Shown one piece after another: positions 1 through 6,744 of a DNA stretch of 11,514 bases; position 1 is the first letter of the stretch, and each line of letters starts with the position of its first letter. Under the pieces are notes generated by a model, which was given only the letters and a program-made list of their open reading frames with translations, was not told the origin of the DNA and searched no databases. The position numbers and the translations under genes were made by a program. Source of the stretch: CAZTXD01 sp964617995 (GTDB taxonomy: Bacteria; Actinomycetota; Acidimicrobiia; Spongiisociales; ZC4RG35); assembly GCA_964617995.1 (NCBI GenBank), contig CAZTXD010000118.1:1-11514 (forward strand). The letters are read 5' to 3'.

Positions 1-212
1 CTGGTACGGCTGTGAGAGATCACAGCGAGAGGTGGAGTCTCAGGGCCTCATCGATATCGGCCACATGATTCTGCAATCCGGTGGGCACGCATCCTGTTGG
101 GAACCAGGTGCGGTGGCTGGGGGAGGGGGCTGCGGCTGTTGGGTATTTTGGGTGGTGGTGCGGGGAGATCAAACGGAAGTCAAACCGAGCCTAACGTGCA
201 GGTACCTACTGC
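1..212. other. no supported gene
   Basis: I see no convincing gene here. The only sizeable open frame (plus strand from about 32) is dominated by low-complexity Gly, Trp and Val codons from a G/T-rich tract at about 110-165 and has no ribosome binding site or recognisable motif. The stretch lies downstream of the minus-strand operon ending at 213. I found no clear terminator hairpin with a T tract for that operon. Confidence 0.5.
9..26. repeat. perfect 7-bp inverted repeat with GAGA loop
   Basis: GCTGTGA and TCACAGC are separated by GAGA. In RNA this would be a 7-bp stem closed by a GNRA tetraloop. As DNA it resembles a TGTGA...TCACA dyad of the CRP/FNR type, but with a 4-bp rather than 6-bp spacer. 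There is no T tract, so it is not a standard terminator. Its role is unknown because the neighbouring gene on the left lies outside the window. Confidence 0.5.
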
Positions 213-557
213 CTACAGAGCGGAGGCACCTACCTTGATCGTGAGAACCATTCCAATGGCGAAGGCGAGGATCTGAAGAATCGCCGGTAACCGGACACCC
301 CAGCCGTATATCTCAGGAGAATCCTTTGCTCCGAGCGAACCCGTTAACGCCATCAAGGACCATACGCCAAACACGATTGAAACCAAGAAGGCGATCCAGC
401 TCCGGGTTAGCGTGTCGGCCACTTCGGCGGCTTTGTCGCCAAGTACGTCCTCTGAGAACGTGACAGTGAGCGCCACTACACCTGTTGAGAGGGCGATGAG
501 TTGCTTGACGGTTTCCTGTGCGAAGTCAAAGGATTTCTCGACCGGATCAAATGCCAA
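213..557 (-). CDS. small three-helix membrane protein
   Basis: Predicted 114-residue integral membrane protein of unknown function. Three hydrophobic segments are visible at roughly residues 20-36, 52-74 and 88-110, preceded by an amphipathic N-terminal stretch (FDFAQETVKQLI). No catalytic motif or signal peptide cleavage site is apparent. The start is a TTG at 557-555, chosen because AGGAGGG lies five bases upstream. The stop codon of the preceding gene (TAG at 569-567) directly abuts that Shine-Dalgarno, leaving a 9-base gap, so the two genes are almost certainly translated from one mRNA. The location beside an OLD-family nuclease suggests, by inference only, a membrane-acting component of a defence module. 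It could equally be an unrelated accessory protein. Confidence 0.75.
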   Translation of the reverse strand: MAFDPVEKSFDFAQETVKQLIALSTGVVALTVTFSEDVLGDKAAEVADTLTRSWIAFLVSIVFGVWSLMALTGSLGAKDSPEIYGWGVRLPAILQILAFAIGMVLTIKVGASAL

Positions 558-566
558 CAGACCCTC

Positions 567-923
567 CTAGCAAATCGGCCAAACGGGACATAGACCGAGG
601 GCGGCTGTGAACGCCTCGACATCCACGACTGTCTGATCCCGTGACTCGACGTCTCGTGCCATAGCCGACACGAAAGTTCTAATCCCGTCCGCAGCTTCGG
701 TGAGATCATCTGCTGACTCTCGCTCCGTAAAGGAGACTGCCGCTCTTGCGCTCCCGGCCGCGTATCCGGTGAGCCACAGCACCCTCGGCTCAATCGTCCA
801 GCCACGAGAGGTGAACTCCGATAGCGCCTCTTCCCACGAATTTAAGAGAGTTACTCCCGTGGAGTCAGACTCGAATAGCTCCTTGCTCGCGCCAAGGCCT
901 TCAAAGTTGTCGCCAACTTTCAC
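567..923 (-). CDS. hypothetical protein, first gene of the membrane-protein operon
   Basis: I do not recognise this protein of about 118 residues. It looks soluble and mostly helical, acidic at the N-terminus, with a central hydrophobic helix around residues 45-65 (WTIEPRVLWLTGYAAGSARA). An in-frame TTG at 950 would add nine residues but has a poor ribosome binding site. I prefer the GTG at 923-921 because GGAGG sits five bases upstream of it. The protein ends in a Cys/Trp-containing tail (CPVWPIC). It is followed after 9 bases by the three-helix membrane protein and is divergent from the OLD-family nuclease gene, with about 325 bases between them. Co-expression with the membrane protein is well supported by the spacing; a functional link to the nuclease is only inferred from proximity. 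Confidence 0.65.
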   Translation of the reverse strand: MKVGDNFEGLGASKELFESDSTGVTLLNSWEEALSEFTSRGWTIEPRVLWLTGYAAGSARAAVSFTERESADDLTEAADGIRTFVSAMARDVESRDQTVVDVEAFTAALGLCPVWPIC

Positions 924-1248
924 AGGGTCCTCCGTGGTCGGGGAAATCAACCTATCGACTCTCGTCGTCTGATGTCTGGTGATTGCGCATTACCCGCCGC
1001 CCGTATCTTTCCGACCTGCCCACCAGCTCCGGCCACGGTCGCGATCCCGGCGATCGTGGGCGGATACCTCCCCGTGTTCTCCCTACGCGAGACGAGCTTC
1101 GGTCTCCTTCCACAACGTTCGGGCACCATGATGGAATCTGGCCTGGACTAGAGCGGAGCTTGAGGCTTCGTATGTTTCGCGGCTCGAACGACCGACAATC
1201 TCACTTATTCATCCAACCCACGCAGCCTCAGGGCGATAATGAAACTCA
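924..1248. other. divergent intergenic region, no supported gene
   Basis: This 325-base gap separates the minus-strand membrane-protein operon from the plus-strand OLD nuclease gene and must hold promoters for both. I could not pick out a convincing -35/-10 pair. A minus-strand open frame from about 1129 to 947 encodes roughly 60 residues, but it has no ribosome binding site that decides for it and no recognisable domain. A short dyad, CGATC-N5-GATCG, is at 1042-1056. Confidence 0.45.
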
Positions 1249-3000
1249 ATGGCCCGCGTTCAGCATCTCCGACTAAGAAACTTCAAGGGATTCGAGGACT
1301 TCACAGTCGGATTCGGAGACTTCTCAGTGCTCATTGGACCAAACAACGCTGGAAAGTCGACGATCATCGAGGGTCTCAGAGCCGCTGCTTCTATGCTCAG
1401 ATTGGCAGGAAGAAGGCGCGGTCCTACACCGATGACGCATCGGAATGGTCTATTTCCGTCTCACACCATCTCGACTGATTCTGTCCTCACTCAATCAGAG
1501 AATCTCCGACACGAGTTTCATCAGGACGAGACCTGGATCGAGTTGCGGCTAGCCGGTAATCATGTCCTACGCGCCGTTTGGCCGCCCGACGAAACGGACA
1601 ACGAGCCATTCTTTTATGTAGCAGCCGGGAGTGATGTACCCGTGACGTCTCTGCGCTACATCCGCGAGAACTACCCAGCTCCATACATCATTCCTGTCCT
1701 TGGCCCGATCGAGCAGAACGAGCCCGTTCTCACGGAAGACTACGTGCTGCAGAATCGCACGACTCGACTTGCGACCCGTCATTTCCGAAATCATCTACTC
1801 ATTCTGAGCAATAGCTACGAGGACGATGGGACGACACGTCTCGACTCGTTTTACCAATTCGCACATGAATGGCTACCGCCAGATATCGAACTTGAACATC
1901 CAAGAACGAGGCCAGGGAAAAAAGGGCCTGAGATCGACGTCTACTACTCGGAAGGCCGTGGCCCCAAGGAGCTTGCGTGGGCCGGAGATGGACTCCAGGT
2001 TTTTCTGCAGGTGCTGCTGCACATTTATCTTTCTGAGGATGCATCGACACTCGTTCTGGATGAGCCAGACGTGTTTCTGCACCCAGATCTACAGCGTCGA
2101 GTTGTAAGGCTCCTGGAGTCGTCGCCCCGTCAGGTCATCCTCGCCACTCATTCTCCGGAGATACTCCTTGAGAGCCCAACCGATGGAGTCACGTGGGTCG
2201 ATAGGACTCGTCGACGGGCTGTTAGGGCCCCGTCGGATGAGGTTCTGGATGATCTCCGCACTGCCTTGGGATCGGGCGTGAGCCTGCGACTCGCTCAAGT
2301 TCTCCGAAGGGAGGCGGTAGTGGTCGTCGAAGGAGAAGACACGAAAGTCCTGCGTCGGTTGGGTGCGACCCTCAGCCGAAATCGTCTTTCGACGGAACGC
2401 GGAGGGCTTGGTGTGCTCAAACTCGAAGGACTCGACAATTGGCCGAAGCTTGAAGGATTCTCCTGGCTTGCGGATGAGCTGCTCGAGGGCGCCGTAACGG
2501 CATTTGTTGTACTCGACCGAGACGTAAGGTCGCCAGCCGAGGTGTCCTCGGTAACGAGGGCCTTGGGCAAGGCTGGACTTCGGCATCACGTGTGGAAACG
2601 CTATGAGCTGGAAAACTATCTGGTCGTTCCTGAAGCAATCTCTCGCTTGTCGGGGGTGGCTGTCTCGGACATCGAATCGATGGTGGATGACGTGTGCGAG
2701 GATCTGAAGAAAGACACCGTTGCTGACGGTATCAAGTACTGGAGCGAGTACCGAGGCGCTCGCAAGAGTGACATCAAGACCATCGCGGCAGACGTTATCG
2801 ATCACATCGAGAAGAACTGGGCGTCTCGGGAGCTACGTGTCGGAATCGTCTCAGGCAAGGACCTGCTGCGAGGACTCAATCGGAGAATTCAAAAAGTGGA
2901 CGGGAAGGCGGTCTCGGTCCATTCGCTGGCTTCGGGGCTTCTGCCTGACGAGATTGACGGTGAGGTGATCGCTGTTTTGGACGAGATTGAGGCCATGTAG
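1249..3000 (+). CDS. OLD-family ATP-dependent nuclease (AAA ATPase plus Toprim)
   Basis: Predicted 583-residue nuclease combining an ABC/SMC-type ATPase and a Toprim domain, as in OLD (overcoming lysogenization defect) proteins, which are typically anti-phage or DNA-processing enzymes. Visible motifs: Walker A GPNNAGKST at residues 30-38; signature-like AGDGLQVFLQ at 245-254; Walker B TLVLDEPD at 267-274; D-loop region FLHPD; H-loop LATHS at 298-302; then Toprim VVVVEGEDT (Glu361, Asp364), VVLDRDV (Asp423, Asp425) and ELENYL near 453-458. The last motif resembles the DUF4435-like Toprim variant of PARIS AriB. The length fits a stand-alone OLD protein. No UvrD-like helicase gene is adjacent, so it is not Gabija. 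The start is forced: an in-frame TGA lies at 1240-1242, and the ribosome binding site is weak. Confidence 0.9.
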   Translation: MARVQHLRLRNFKGFEDFTVGFGDFSVLIGPNNAGKSTIIEGLRAAASMLRLAGRRRGPTPMTHRNGLFPSHTISTDSVLTQSENLRHEFHQDETWIELRLAGNHVLRAVWPPDETDNEPFFYVAAGSDVPVTSLRYIRENYPAPYIIPVLGPIEQNEPVLTEDYVLQNRTTRLATRHFRNHLLILSNSYEDDGTTRLDSFYQFAHEWLPPDIELEHPRTRPGKKGPEIDVYYSEGRGPKELAWAGDGLQVFLQVLLHIYLSEDASTLVLDEPDVFLHPDLQRRVVRLLESSPRQVILATHSPEILLESPTDGVTWVDRTRRRAVRAPSDEVLDDLRTALGSGVSLRLAQVLRREAVVVVEGEDTKVLRRLGATLSRNRLSTERGGLGVLKLEGLDNWPKLEGFSWLADELLEGAVTAFVVLDRDVRSPAEVSSVTRALGKAGLRHHVWKRYELENYLVVPEAISRLSGVAVSDIESMVDDVCEDLKKDTVADGIKYWSEYRGARKSDIKTIAADVIDHIEKNWASRELRVGIVSGKDLLRGLNRRIQKVDGKAVSVHSLASGLLPDEIDGEVIAVLDEIEAM

Positions 3001-3077
3001 GGGGCCAAGCCCGTCCACGATGCCAGCCATAAGCCCCCCGCCCTTCGGTAGGTTTCGCCTGGCAGGTAGGGGTATAT

Positions 3078-3278
3078 GTGTATCCGACCCACCCAATTAG
3101 ACCGGACCTAGAGACAGGAATTCGGGGTGCCGTAGACCACGGCGTCCTCAAGGAGGGTGTGTTGCGGGCCTTGGAGTCACTCATTTATGACGTGAGTGAT
3201 CACGCTGCGCGGATCGACACGAAATCTGCGCGTATCGAGGAGCTCGAACGGCGAGTTGAAGCGCAGAATGTGCGATAA
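3078..3278 (+). CDS. small coiled-coil ORF downstream of the OLD gene
   Basis: Possible 66-residue protein. The C-terminal half is a clear candidate for a helical coiled coil, charged and regularly spaced (ARIEELERRVEAQ). The GTG start at 3078 is preceded by AGGGG at a five-base spacing. An alternative TTG at 3162 also has a good AAGGAGG site and would leave only 38 residues carrying just the helical part. The gene follows the OLD nuclease by 77 bases on the same strand, so it could be co-transcribed and might be a small partner. I do not recognise the family. Its use of C/G at third codon positions in the second half supports coding, but the short length keeps confidence low. Confidence 0.4.
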   Translation: MYPTHPIRPDLETGIRGAVDHGVLKEGVLRALESLIYDVSDHAARIDTKSARIEELERRVEAQNVR

Positions 3279-3285
3279 GAGCCCT

Positions 3286-3306
3286 CCAGCGATAAGCGGC
3301 GTTTTT
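3286..3306 (+). terminator. weak candidate terminator after the coiled-coil ORF
   Basis: CCAGC and GCGG can pair (four pairs with one bulged A) around a GATAA loop, followed within three bases by TTTTT. The stem is short, so this is only a tentative intrinsic terminator for the plus-strand OLD/coiled-coil unit. Confidence 0.2.
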
Positions 3307-3323
3307 CGGCCAGAGACGGCCGT

Positions 3324-4254
3324 TCACCCCGCCGCCCGAAACCGCTCCCACCGCCGCTCCACCCCCTCCACCGACGGCCGCAACGCCGGCGCTGTGGCAA
3401 CCACAGCCTCGCCCCCTGCACCTCCTGCACCCGTGTCGCAACATCGGCCCGTCGGTCTCCTCCAACACGTCACGTCGCACCTGCGCCACCCCGTCGGGTC
3501 GCACCCCCACGATGTCGGAGTCGTAGGCGGCATGGTGGATCTTGCAGAAGGCCAACCCGTTGGTGACCTGATGGGTCCCGCCCTCGGCATAGGAGACGAT
3601 GTGGGCGGCATCCAACAACTCCCGATGCCGTAGCCGACAGAGGGTGCATCTGGAGGCGTATGCGTCGAGGACCGTCTCCCGAAACCGTGCCTGGCCGGTT
3701 CGTCGCTGCACCAACGCCAGATAGTGACGTCGTGTCGCCGGTCGAGGACAACGGCGTTGACGGTCCCGATCGCAGCGGCGTCGATGGGCATCAGCTGGAC
3801 GCCAAACGTCAACGACTCCGGATGGTCCTCGATGATGGCGGCCGCCGACGGCAGGTAACGACCCTTCGCCACACCGGCGAGATACAACAGCGGGAGGGCA
3901 CGGTCCCGCACCTGCCGCAGCCACCGGTTCTCATGATGTTGTGGATCCGTACCCCGATACCGGTAGAGGAGATAGCCGTTCTCATCCACCTCGTCCTCAT
4001 AGGGACGTTCCTCTCCGGGAGCCCGATATGTAGTCCTTATCGAGATGGGGAGATCGAGGACGGCCTGGCTTGAAGATGCCCTGCTGGCTTACCAGCGGCA
4101 CCCGCTCACCTTCGAACGTGAAGCCGGACAGCGCGGCCCACGCCACGGGGCGCTCACCATGATCGCTCAGCTGGTCGACATAGCCGAAGGCAACTGCCCG
4201 GATCAGATCCTGTCTCTCCACCGGCCGGAACCGTACGCAACCAACCGAGCGCAC
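3324..4254 (-). pseudogene. HNH endonuclease gene broken by multiple frameshifts
   Basis: A full-length HNH endonuclease of the family with a conserved FxGERVPL...GIFKP N-terminal domain can be read only by changing frame four times. The order is: GFTFEGERVPL and GIFKP; a shift near 4065, where one extra G appears to split the KPAVLDLPISI reading; then RYRGTDPQHH; a shift near 3725; then the nuclease core with CTLC, LLDAAHI and CKIHHAAYD; a shift near 3430, just after MLRHG; a shift near 3385; then VEGVERRWERF and a TGA at 3324. The HNH residues and zinc-type cysteines remain readable, so decay looks recent. The GTG at 4254 is a plausible start. The gene lies 15 bases downstream of the integrase on the same strand. 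Sequencing error is an alternative, but the flanking genes are intact. Confidence 0.85.
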
Positions 4255-4269
4255 GACGGACCAACCCGA

Positions 4270-5442
4270 TCACGCCGCGTCGAACCTGTCCGCCCTGGCG
4301 ATGGTGTCCGCCGCTTCCCGCTGCATCCCTGGCATCACATGCGAATACCGATGGAGGGTGAACTCCGGCGAGGCATGACCCAGCCGCTCACTCACGACAC
4401 CGATGGGAACACCCGCCTTCACCGCAATTGAGGCATGCGTGTGGCGCAGATCGTGTAGCCGGATACGGGGCAGCCCCGAACGGTCGACGATCCATCGGAA
4501 CGCCCGGGTCAACGTCGACGGATTCAGCGGTGAGCCGTCCTCCCTGGTGAACACATACCCGCTGTCCTCCCAACGACGTGTCGCTGCCTTCTCCAACAGC
4601 TGGCGCTCACGATGCTCCCGGAGCTTGTCCACCGTCGCCTGGTCGAGGTCGACGGTCCGGCCCCGGTAACTCTTCGGGCTCGAAACGTACACCTTGCCGT
4701 CTCCGTTCAACAACGCCTGTCGGATGGTGATCCGAGCAACGTCGAGGTCGACGTCGACCCATCGCAACCCGGCGACCTCGCCACGACGGGCCCCCGTCAT
4801 GGCCAGGAGATGAAATGCCGCTTCGAGACGATGACCCTCGACCAACTCAAGGAACTCCCGAAGCTCGCCGGGTGTCCAGTAACGGAGCTCGCCGCCCTGA
4901 GATTTCGGTCGTGGTGGCTTGGCCTTGTCCGCCGGGTTGCGTGGAATCAACCCGGCGTCCTCGGCGTCGGCCAACGCCTTCCGCAGCACCACGTGGATGT
5001 TGCTCACCGTCGCCGGAGCCAGCCCGCCTTCTCCGTCGCAACGTCCGTCGGCCAGCAGCTGCTGGTAGAGCCCGTTGAGCATCTGAGCAGTGAGCTTGCC
5101 GATAGCCACTCCACCGAGTCTCGGGTTGACGTGATGGACGATCGCCGACCGATACGCCCGGTATGTCGTCTTCTTCACCCGAGTCTTGTGCACCGGCAGC
5201 CAGTGATCGACCAGCCACTCGCTGAGCAGCATCCGGGACGGCTCCACATAGAACCCGGTGGTCAGCTCGTGGACGAGACGGGCCCGCACCGCCTCCGCCG
5301 CCTTCTTGGTCTGAAACCCGCCGTGCCATTTCTGCCGGCGTTCGCCTTCGGCTCCACGTGGCATGTCGACCACCACGTACCAAAGCGTCGACTTCCGACC
5401 GTTCTTGCAGGTGCGCACGCGTTTGTGGATGTGCCCCTGCAT
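4270..5442 (-). CDS. tyrosine recombinase / integrase
   Basis: Intact 390-residue site-specific recombinase that would integrate and excise a mobile element. An N-terminal arm-binding region (about 1-60) is followed by a SAM-like core-binding domain (about 70-165) and the catalytic domain (about 185-385). The catalytic residues are all visible: Arg219 in TGARRGE, Lys257 in SSPKS, His330 and Arg333 in LHDLRHTHAS, His356 in RLGHAS and the nucleophile Tyr366 in HRYSHVMPG. The ATG start overlaps the stop of a 17-codon upstream ORF as TGATG, pointing to translational coupling. No excisionase-like helix-turn-helix gene was found directly upstream, where one often lies. The mobile element it serves cannot be bounded from this window because no att repeats were identified with confidence. 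Confidence 0.95.
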   Translation of the reverse strand: MQGHIHKRVRTCKNGRKSTLWYVVVDMPRGAEGERRQKWHGGFQTKKAAEAVRARLVHELTTGFYVEPSRMLLSEWLVDHWLPVHKTRVKKTTYRAYRSAIVHHVNPRLGGVAIGKLTAQMLNGLYQQLLADGRCDGEGGLAPATVSNIHVVLRKALADAEDAGLIPRNPADKAKPPRPKSQGGELRYWTPGELREFLELVEGHRLEAAFHLLAMTGARRGEVAGLRWVDVDLDVARITIRQALLNGDGKVYVSSPKSYRGRTVDLDQATVDKLREHRERQLLEKAATRRWEDSGYVFTREDGSPLNPSTLTRAFRWIVDRSGLPRIRLHDLRHTHASIAVKAGVPIGVVSERLGHASPEFTLHRYSHVMPGMQREAADTIARADRFDAA

Positions 5443-5495
5443 CAGCGATCGCTCCCCATGCGATCACAACCAGAGTCAGCAATAAGCTGAGCCAT
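5442..5495 (-). CDS. 17-codon leader ORF coupled to the integrase
   Basis: A very short ORF (MAQLIADSGCDRMGSDR) begins with ATG at 5495-5493, preceded by a near-perfect Shine-Dalgarno AGGAGGTGA with a seven-base gap. Its TGA stop at 5444-5442 shares its last base with the integrase ATG (TGATG). The integrase's own ribosome binding site is only modest (GGGGAG, about ten bases away), so ribosomes finishing this leader probably deliver most initiation on the integrase. The peptide itself has no recognisable function. Part of its Shine-Dalgarno can be paired by an upstream arm. It is either a regulatory leader peptide or the truncated end of a lost upstream gene such as an excisionase. Confidence 0.5.
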   Translation of the reverse strand: MAQLIADSGCDRMGSDR

Positions 5496-5500
5496 GGCGT

Positions 5501-5517
5501 CACCTCCTAGCTAGGTG
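5501..5517 (-). promoter_or_regulatory. hairpin that can mask the leader Shine-Dalgarno
   Basis: Read on the minus strand, CACCT (5517-5513) can pair with AGGTG (5505-5501) around a seven-base loop. The 3' arm includes the last half of the AGGAGG ribosome binding site (5508-5503). The region also contains the perfect 10-bp palindrome CCTAGCTAGG at 5506-5515. Pairing would reduce translation of the leader and hence of the integrase. The stem is only five base pairs, so the regulatory role is an inference. Confidence 0.35.
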
Positions 5518-5524
5518 TCGTCCA

Positions 5525-5555
5525 GGCCCCGGGACGTTCCCGCGTCGCCGGGGCC
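5525..5555 (-). promoter_or_regulatory. strong stem-loop in the integrase 5' leader
   Basis: GGCCCCGG pairs with CCGGGGCC (8 bp, all G/C); continuing inward past a single unpaired base, GACG pairs with CGTC, leaving a six-base loop. The total is 12 base pairs with one bulge. It lies about 17 bases upstream of the leader ORF's ribosome binding site. It has no T tract on either side, so it is not a textbook terminator. It could be an mRNA stability element, part of an attenuator, or a protein-binding dyad near the recombination site. Confidence 0.5.
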
Positions 5556-5662
5556 GCCGTCTATCTCATGAAACGTATCGGGCCCGTGTGACACAAATGC
5601 CCGGTTCGTCTGGCGGCCTTGTCGGATGGACTCAGAGGTCTCGGAGCCGCTCGGCGAATCTT

Positions 5663-6157
5663 CTAGCGGCTCCGATTCGTTTCGGATGAGCGTTCCCACC
5701 CAGTGGCAGTGAGGACTGCAATCTCGCGCCTGTCGGGGTCAAACCCACCCGCGGAGACGATTCGGCGCGCCCTCTCCCGAGTAAGAACCAGCGCATAGTC
5801 ATGTCTTGACTGTCCGTTGGGGATTGGAGCGCTATCGGATACCCGTGTTTCGATCGCCATGACTTTGCCGTCCCTGAGGCGTTCTATCCGCCCGATCACG
5901 GACTGGAAACCGCTGTCGTTCCTAGGTGGCGAGTAGTCAAAGCCGAAACGCAGGCGGATCAGAGGGCCGTCTCTTTCAAAGATGTGGGTGTAGTGGGCAG
6001 CCCGAGCACTCACGTGACCCGGTTCCACCCTTCGGCCATCCCTCATGCGATAGAGGTCGCGCTCGCGAAGTTCCTCACCAAGGTACTTGATTTCGACCCA
6101 TTGTCGGTCCCTCTCCTCAAGAAGAAGGACCATTGCCTCATGGAGACTCAGTGCCAC
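5663..6157 (-). CDS. probable winged-helix (HARE-HTH-like) protein of unknown function
   Basis: Predicted 164-residue protein. Residues about 4-70 have the pattern of a HARE-HTH/winged-helix DNA-binding domain: a first helix LHEAMVLLLEE, a second LGEELRERDLYRMRDGR, a recognition-helix-like HVSARAAHY, and a closing wing FERDGPLIRLR. HARE-HTH domains occur in restriction and chromatin-associated proteins. The remaining about 90 residues (including RHDYALVLTRERARRI) match nothing I recognise. GTG at 6157 is the first possible start after an in-frame stop, although its ribosome binding site is weak; the internal ATG at 6133 is an alternative. It is divergent from the Vsr gene across about 110 bases, so it may belong to the restriction-modification locus as a regulator or accessory DNA-binding protein, or to the integrative element. 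Domain call moderate, function unknown. Confidence 0.6.
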   Translation of the reverse strand: MALSLHEAMVLLLEERDRQWVEIKYLGEELRERDLYRMRDGRRVEPGHVSARAAHYTHIFERDGPLIRLRFGFDYSPPRNDSGFQSVIGRIERLRDGKVMAIETRVSDSAPIPNGQSRHDYALVLTRERARRIVSAGGFDPDRREIAVLTATGWERSSETNRSR

Positions 6158-6270
6158 TTGGCAAGTCTTGCACTGGGAGGAGTTGTACCAGCCGCTTTGC
6201 GCTCATTCGATGGTCTCAACCCAAACGTCCTCAGCTGTGGCTGCCGAGTGGCCGTCGTACGCTACTGGCT

Positions 6271-6693
6271 ATGCAATTCCCGCCCGCATCGTCCCAGAGC
6301 GCCCTTGAACGCATGACGCGGCAGCGAAGTCGGGATACCGGAACAGAACTCAAGCTCAGGTCCGCACTACACAAGCGAGGTCTGCGCTACCGGCTTCATC
6401 AGAACCTGGTAGACGGACTACGTCGAGAGGTAGACATCGTGTTCAAGAGTGCTCGTGTCGCGGTATTTGTCGACGGTTGTTTCTGGCACCGGTGCCCGGT
6501 TCACGGCAGCGTACCCAGATCCAACTCCGAGTTCTGGGTGAACAAGCTGTCAGCCAATGAGGAGCGAGACCGAGATACCAATCGAAGACTGACAGCGGAG
6601 GGTTGGCTGGTCGTGCGCGTCTGGGAACACGACTCCCCCGAGAAAGCCGCAAAACGCATCCAGGAACTGGTGACGGCTCGTTCGGCCATCTAG
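6271..6693 (+). CDS. vsr: Vsr very-short-patch mismatch endonuclease
   Basis: Predicted 140-residue endonuclease that nicks DNA 5' of the T in T:G mismatches created by deamination of 5-methylcytosine. Family features are clear: the RSRDTGTE N-terminal block (residues 19-26), the catalytic aspartate in VDIVF (Asp55), the metal/zinc-site motif CFWHRCPVH (70-78), the FWVNKLSANEERD helix and the closing VVRVWEHD strand. The ATG at 6271 keeps the PPASSQSALERM segment that family members usually carry before RSRDT; the ATG at 6313 is a shorter alternative, and neither has a strong ribosome binding site. Two cytosine methyltransferases follow on the same strand after about 100 bases, which is the normal genomic partner of Vsr and indicates repair of that system's own mutagenic side effect. 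Confidence 0.93.
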   Translation: MQFPPASSQSALERMTRQRSRDTGTELKLRSALHKRGLRYRLHQNLVDGLRREVDIVFKSARVAVFVDGCFWHRCPVHGSVPRSNSEFWVNKLSANEERDRDTNRRLTAEGWLVVRVWEHDSPEKAAKRIQELVTARSAI

Positions 6694-6744
6694 GCCTTCC
6701 TTCATCAGAATCTGTCAGGGCGCCCTCATATCGTCCGATCGAGG

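Noticed and set aside
947..1129. 60-residue minus-strand frame in the divergent intergenic region
   Set aside because: ATG without a good ribosome binding site, no recognisable domain, and it overlaps the start of the better supported gene's leader; could be a gene remnant but not supportable.
2089..2805. 238-residue minus-strand open frame
   Set aside because: It lies wholly inside the OLD nuclease gene, whose motifs are unambiguous on the plus strand; the minus reading has no domain or ribosome binding site.
1249..3000. Gabija (GajA/GajB) system
   Set aside because: The OLD-like protein has no adjacent UvrD-family helicase gene on either side.
3196..4073. Plus-strand open frames of 145 and 137 residues
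   Set aside because: Antisense to the HNH pseudogene; the recognisable family motifs are all on the minus strand.
4240..4266. ACCAACC repeated twice with a 20-base period beside the integrase stop, as possible att or arm sites
   Set aside because: Only seven bases, and no second copy elsewhere in the window was recognised; compatible with chance.
4612..5490. 292-residue plus-strand open frame
   Set aside because: Shadow of the integrase gene, which has all catalytic residues on the minus strand; high G+C produces long antisense frames.
5511..5699. 62-residue minus-strand frame between the winged-helix gene and the leader ORF, considered as a possible excisionase
   Set aside because: The sequence is low in hydrophobic residues with no helix-turn-helix pattern, overlaps the preceding gene and includes the G/C stem-loop; GTG start with no clear ribosome binding site.
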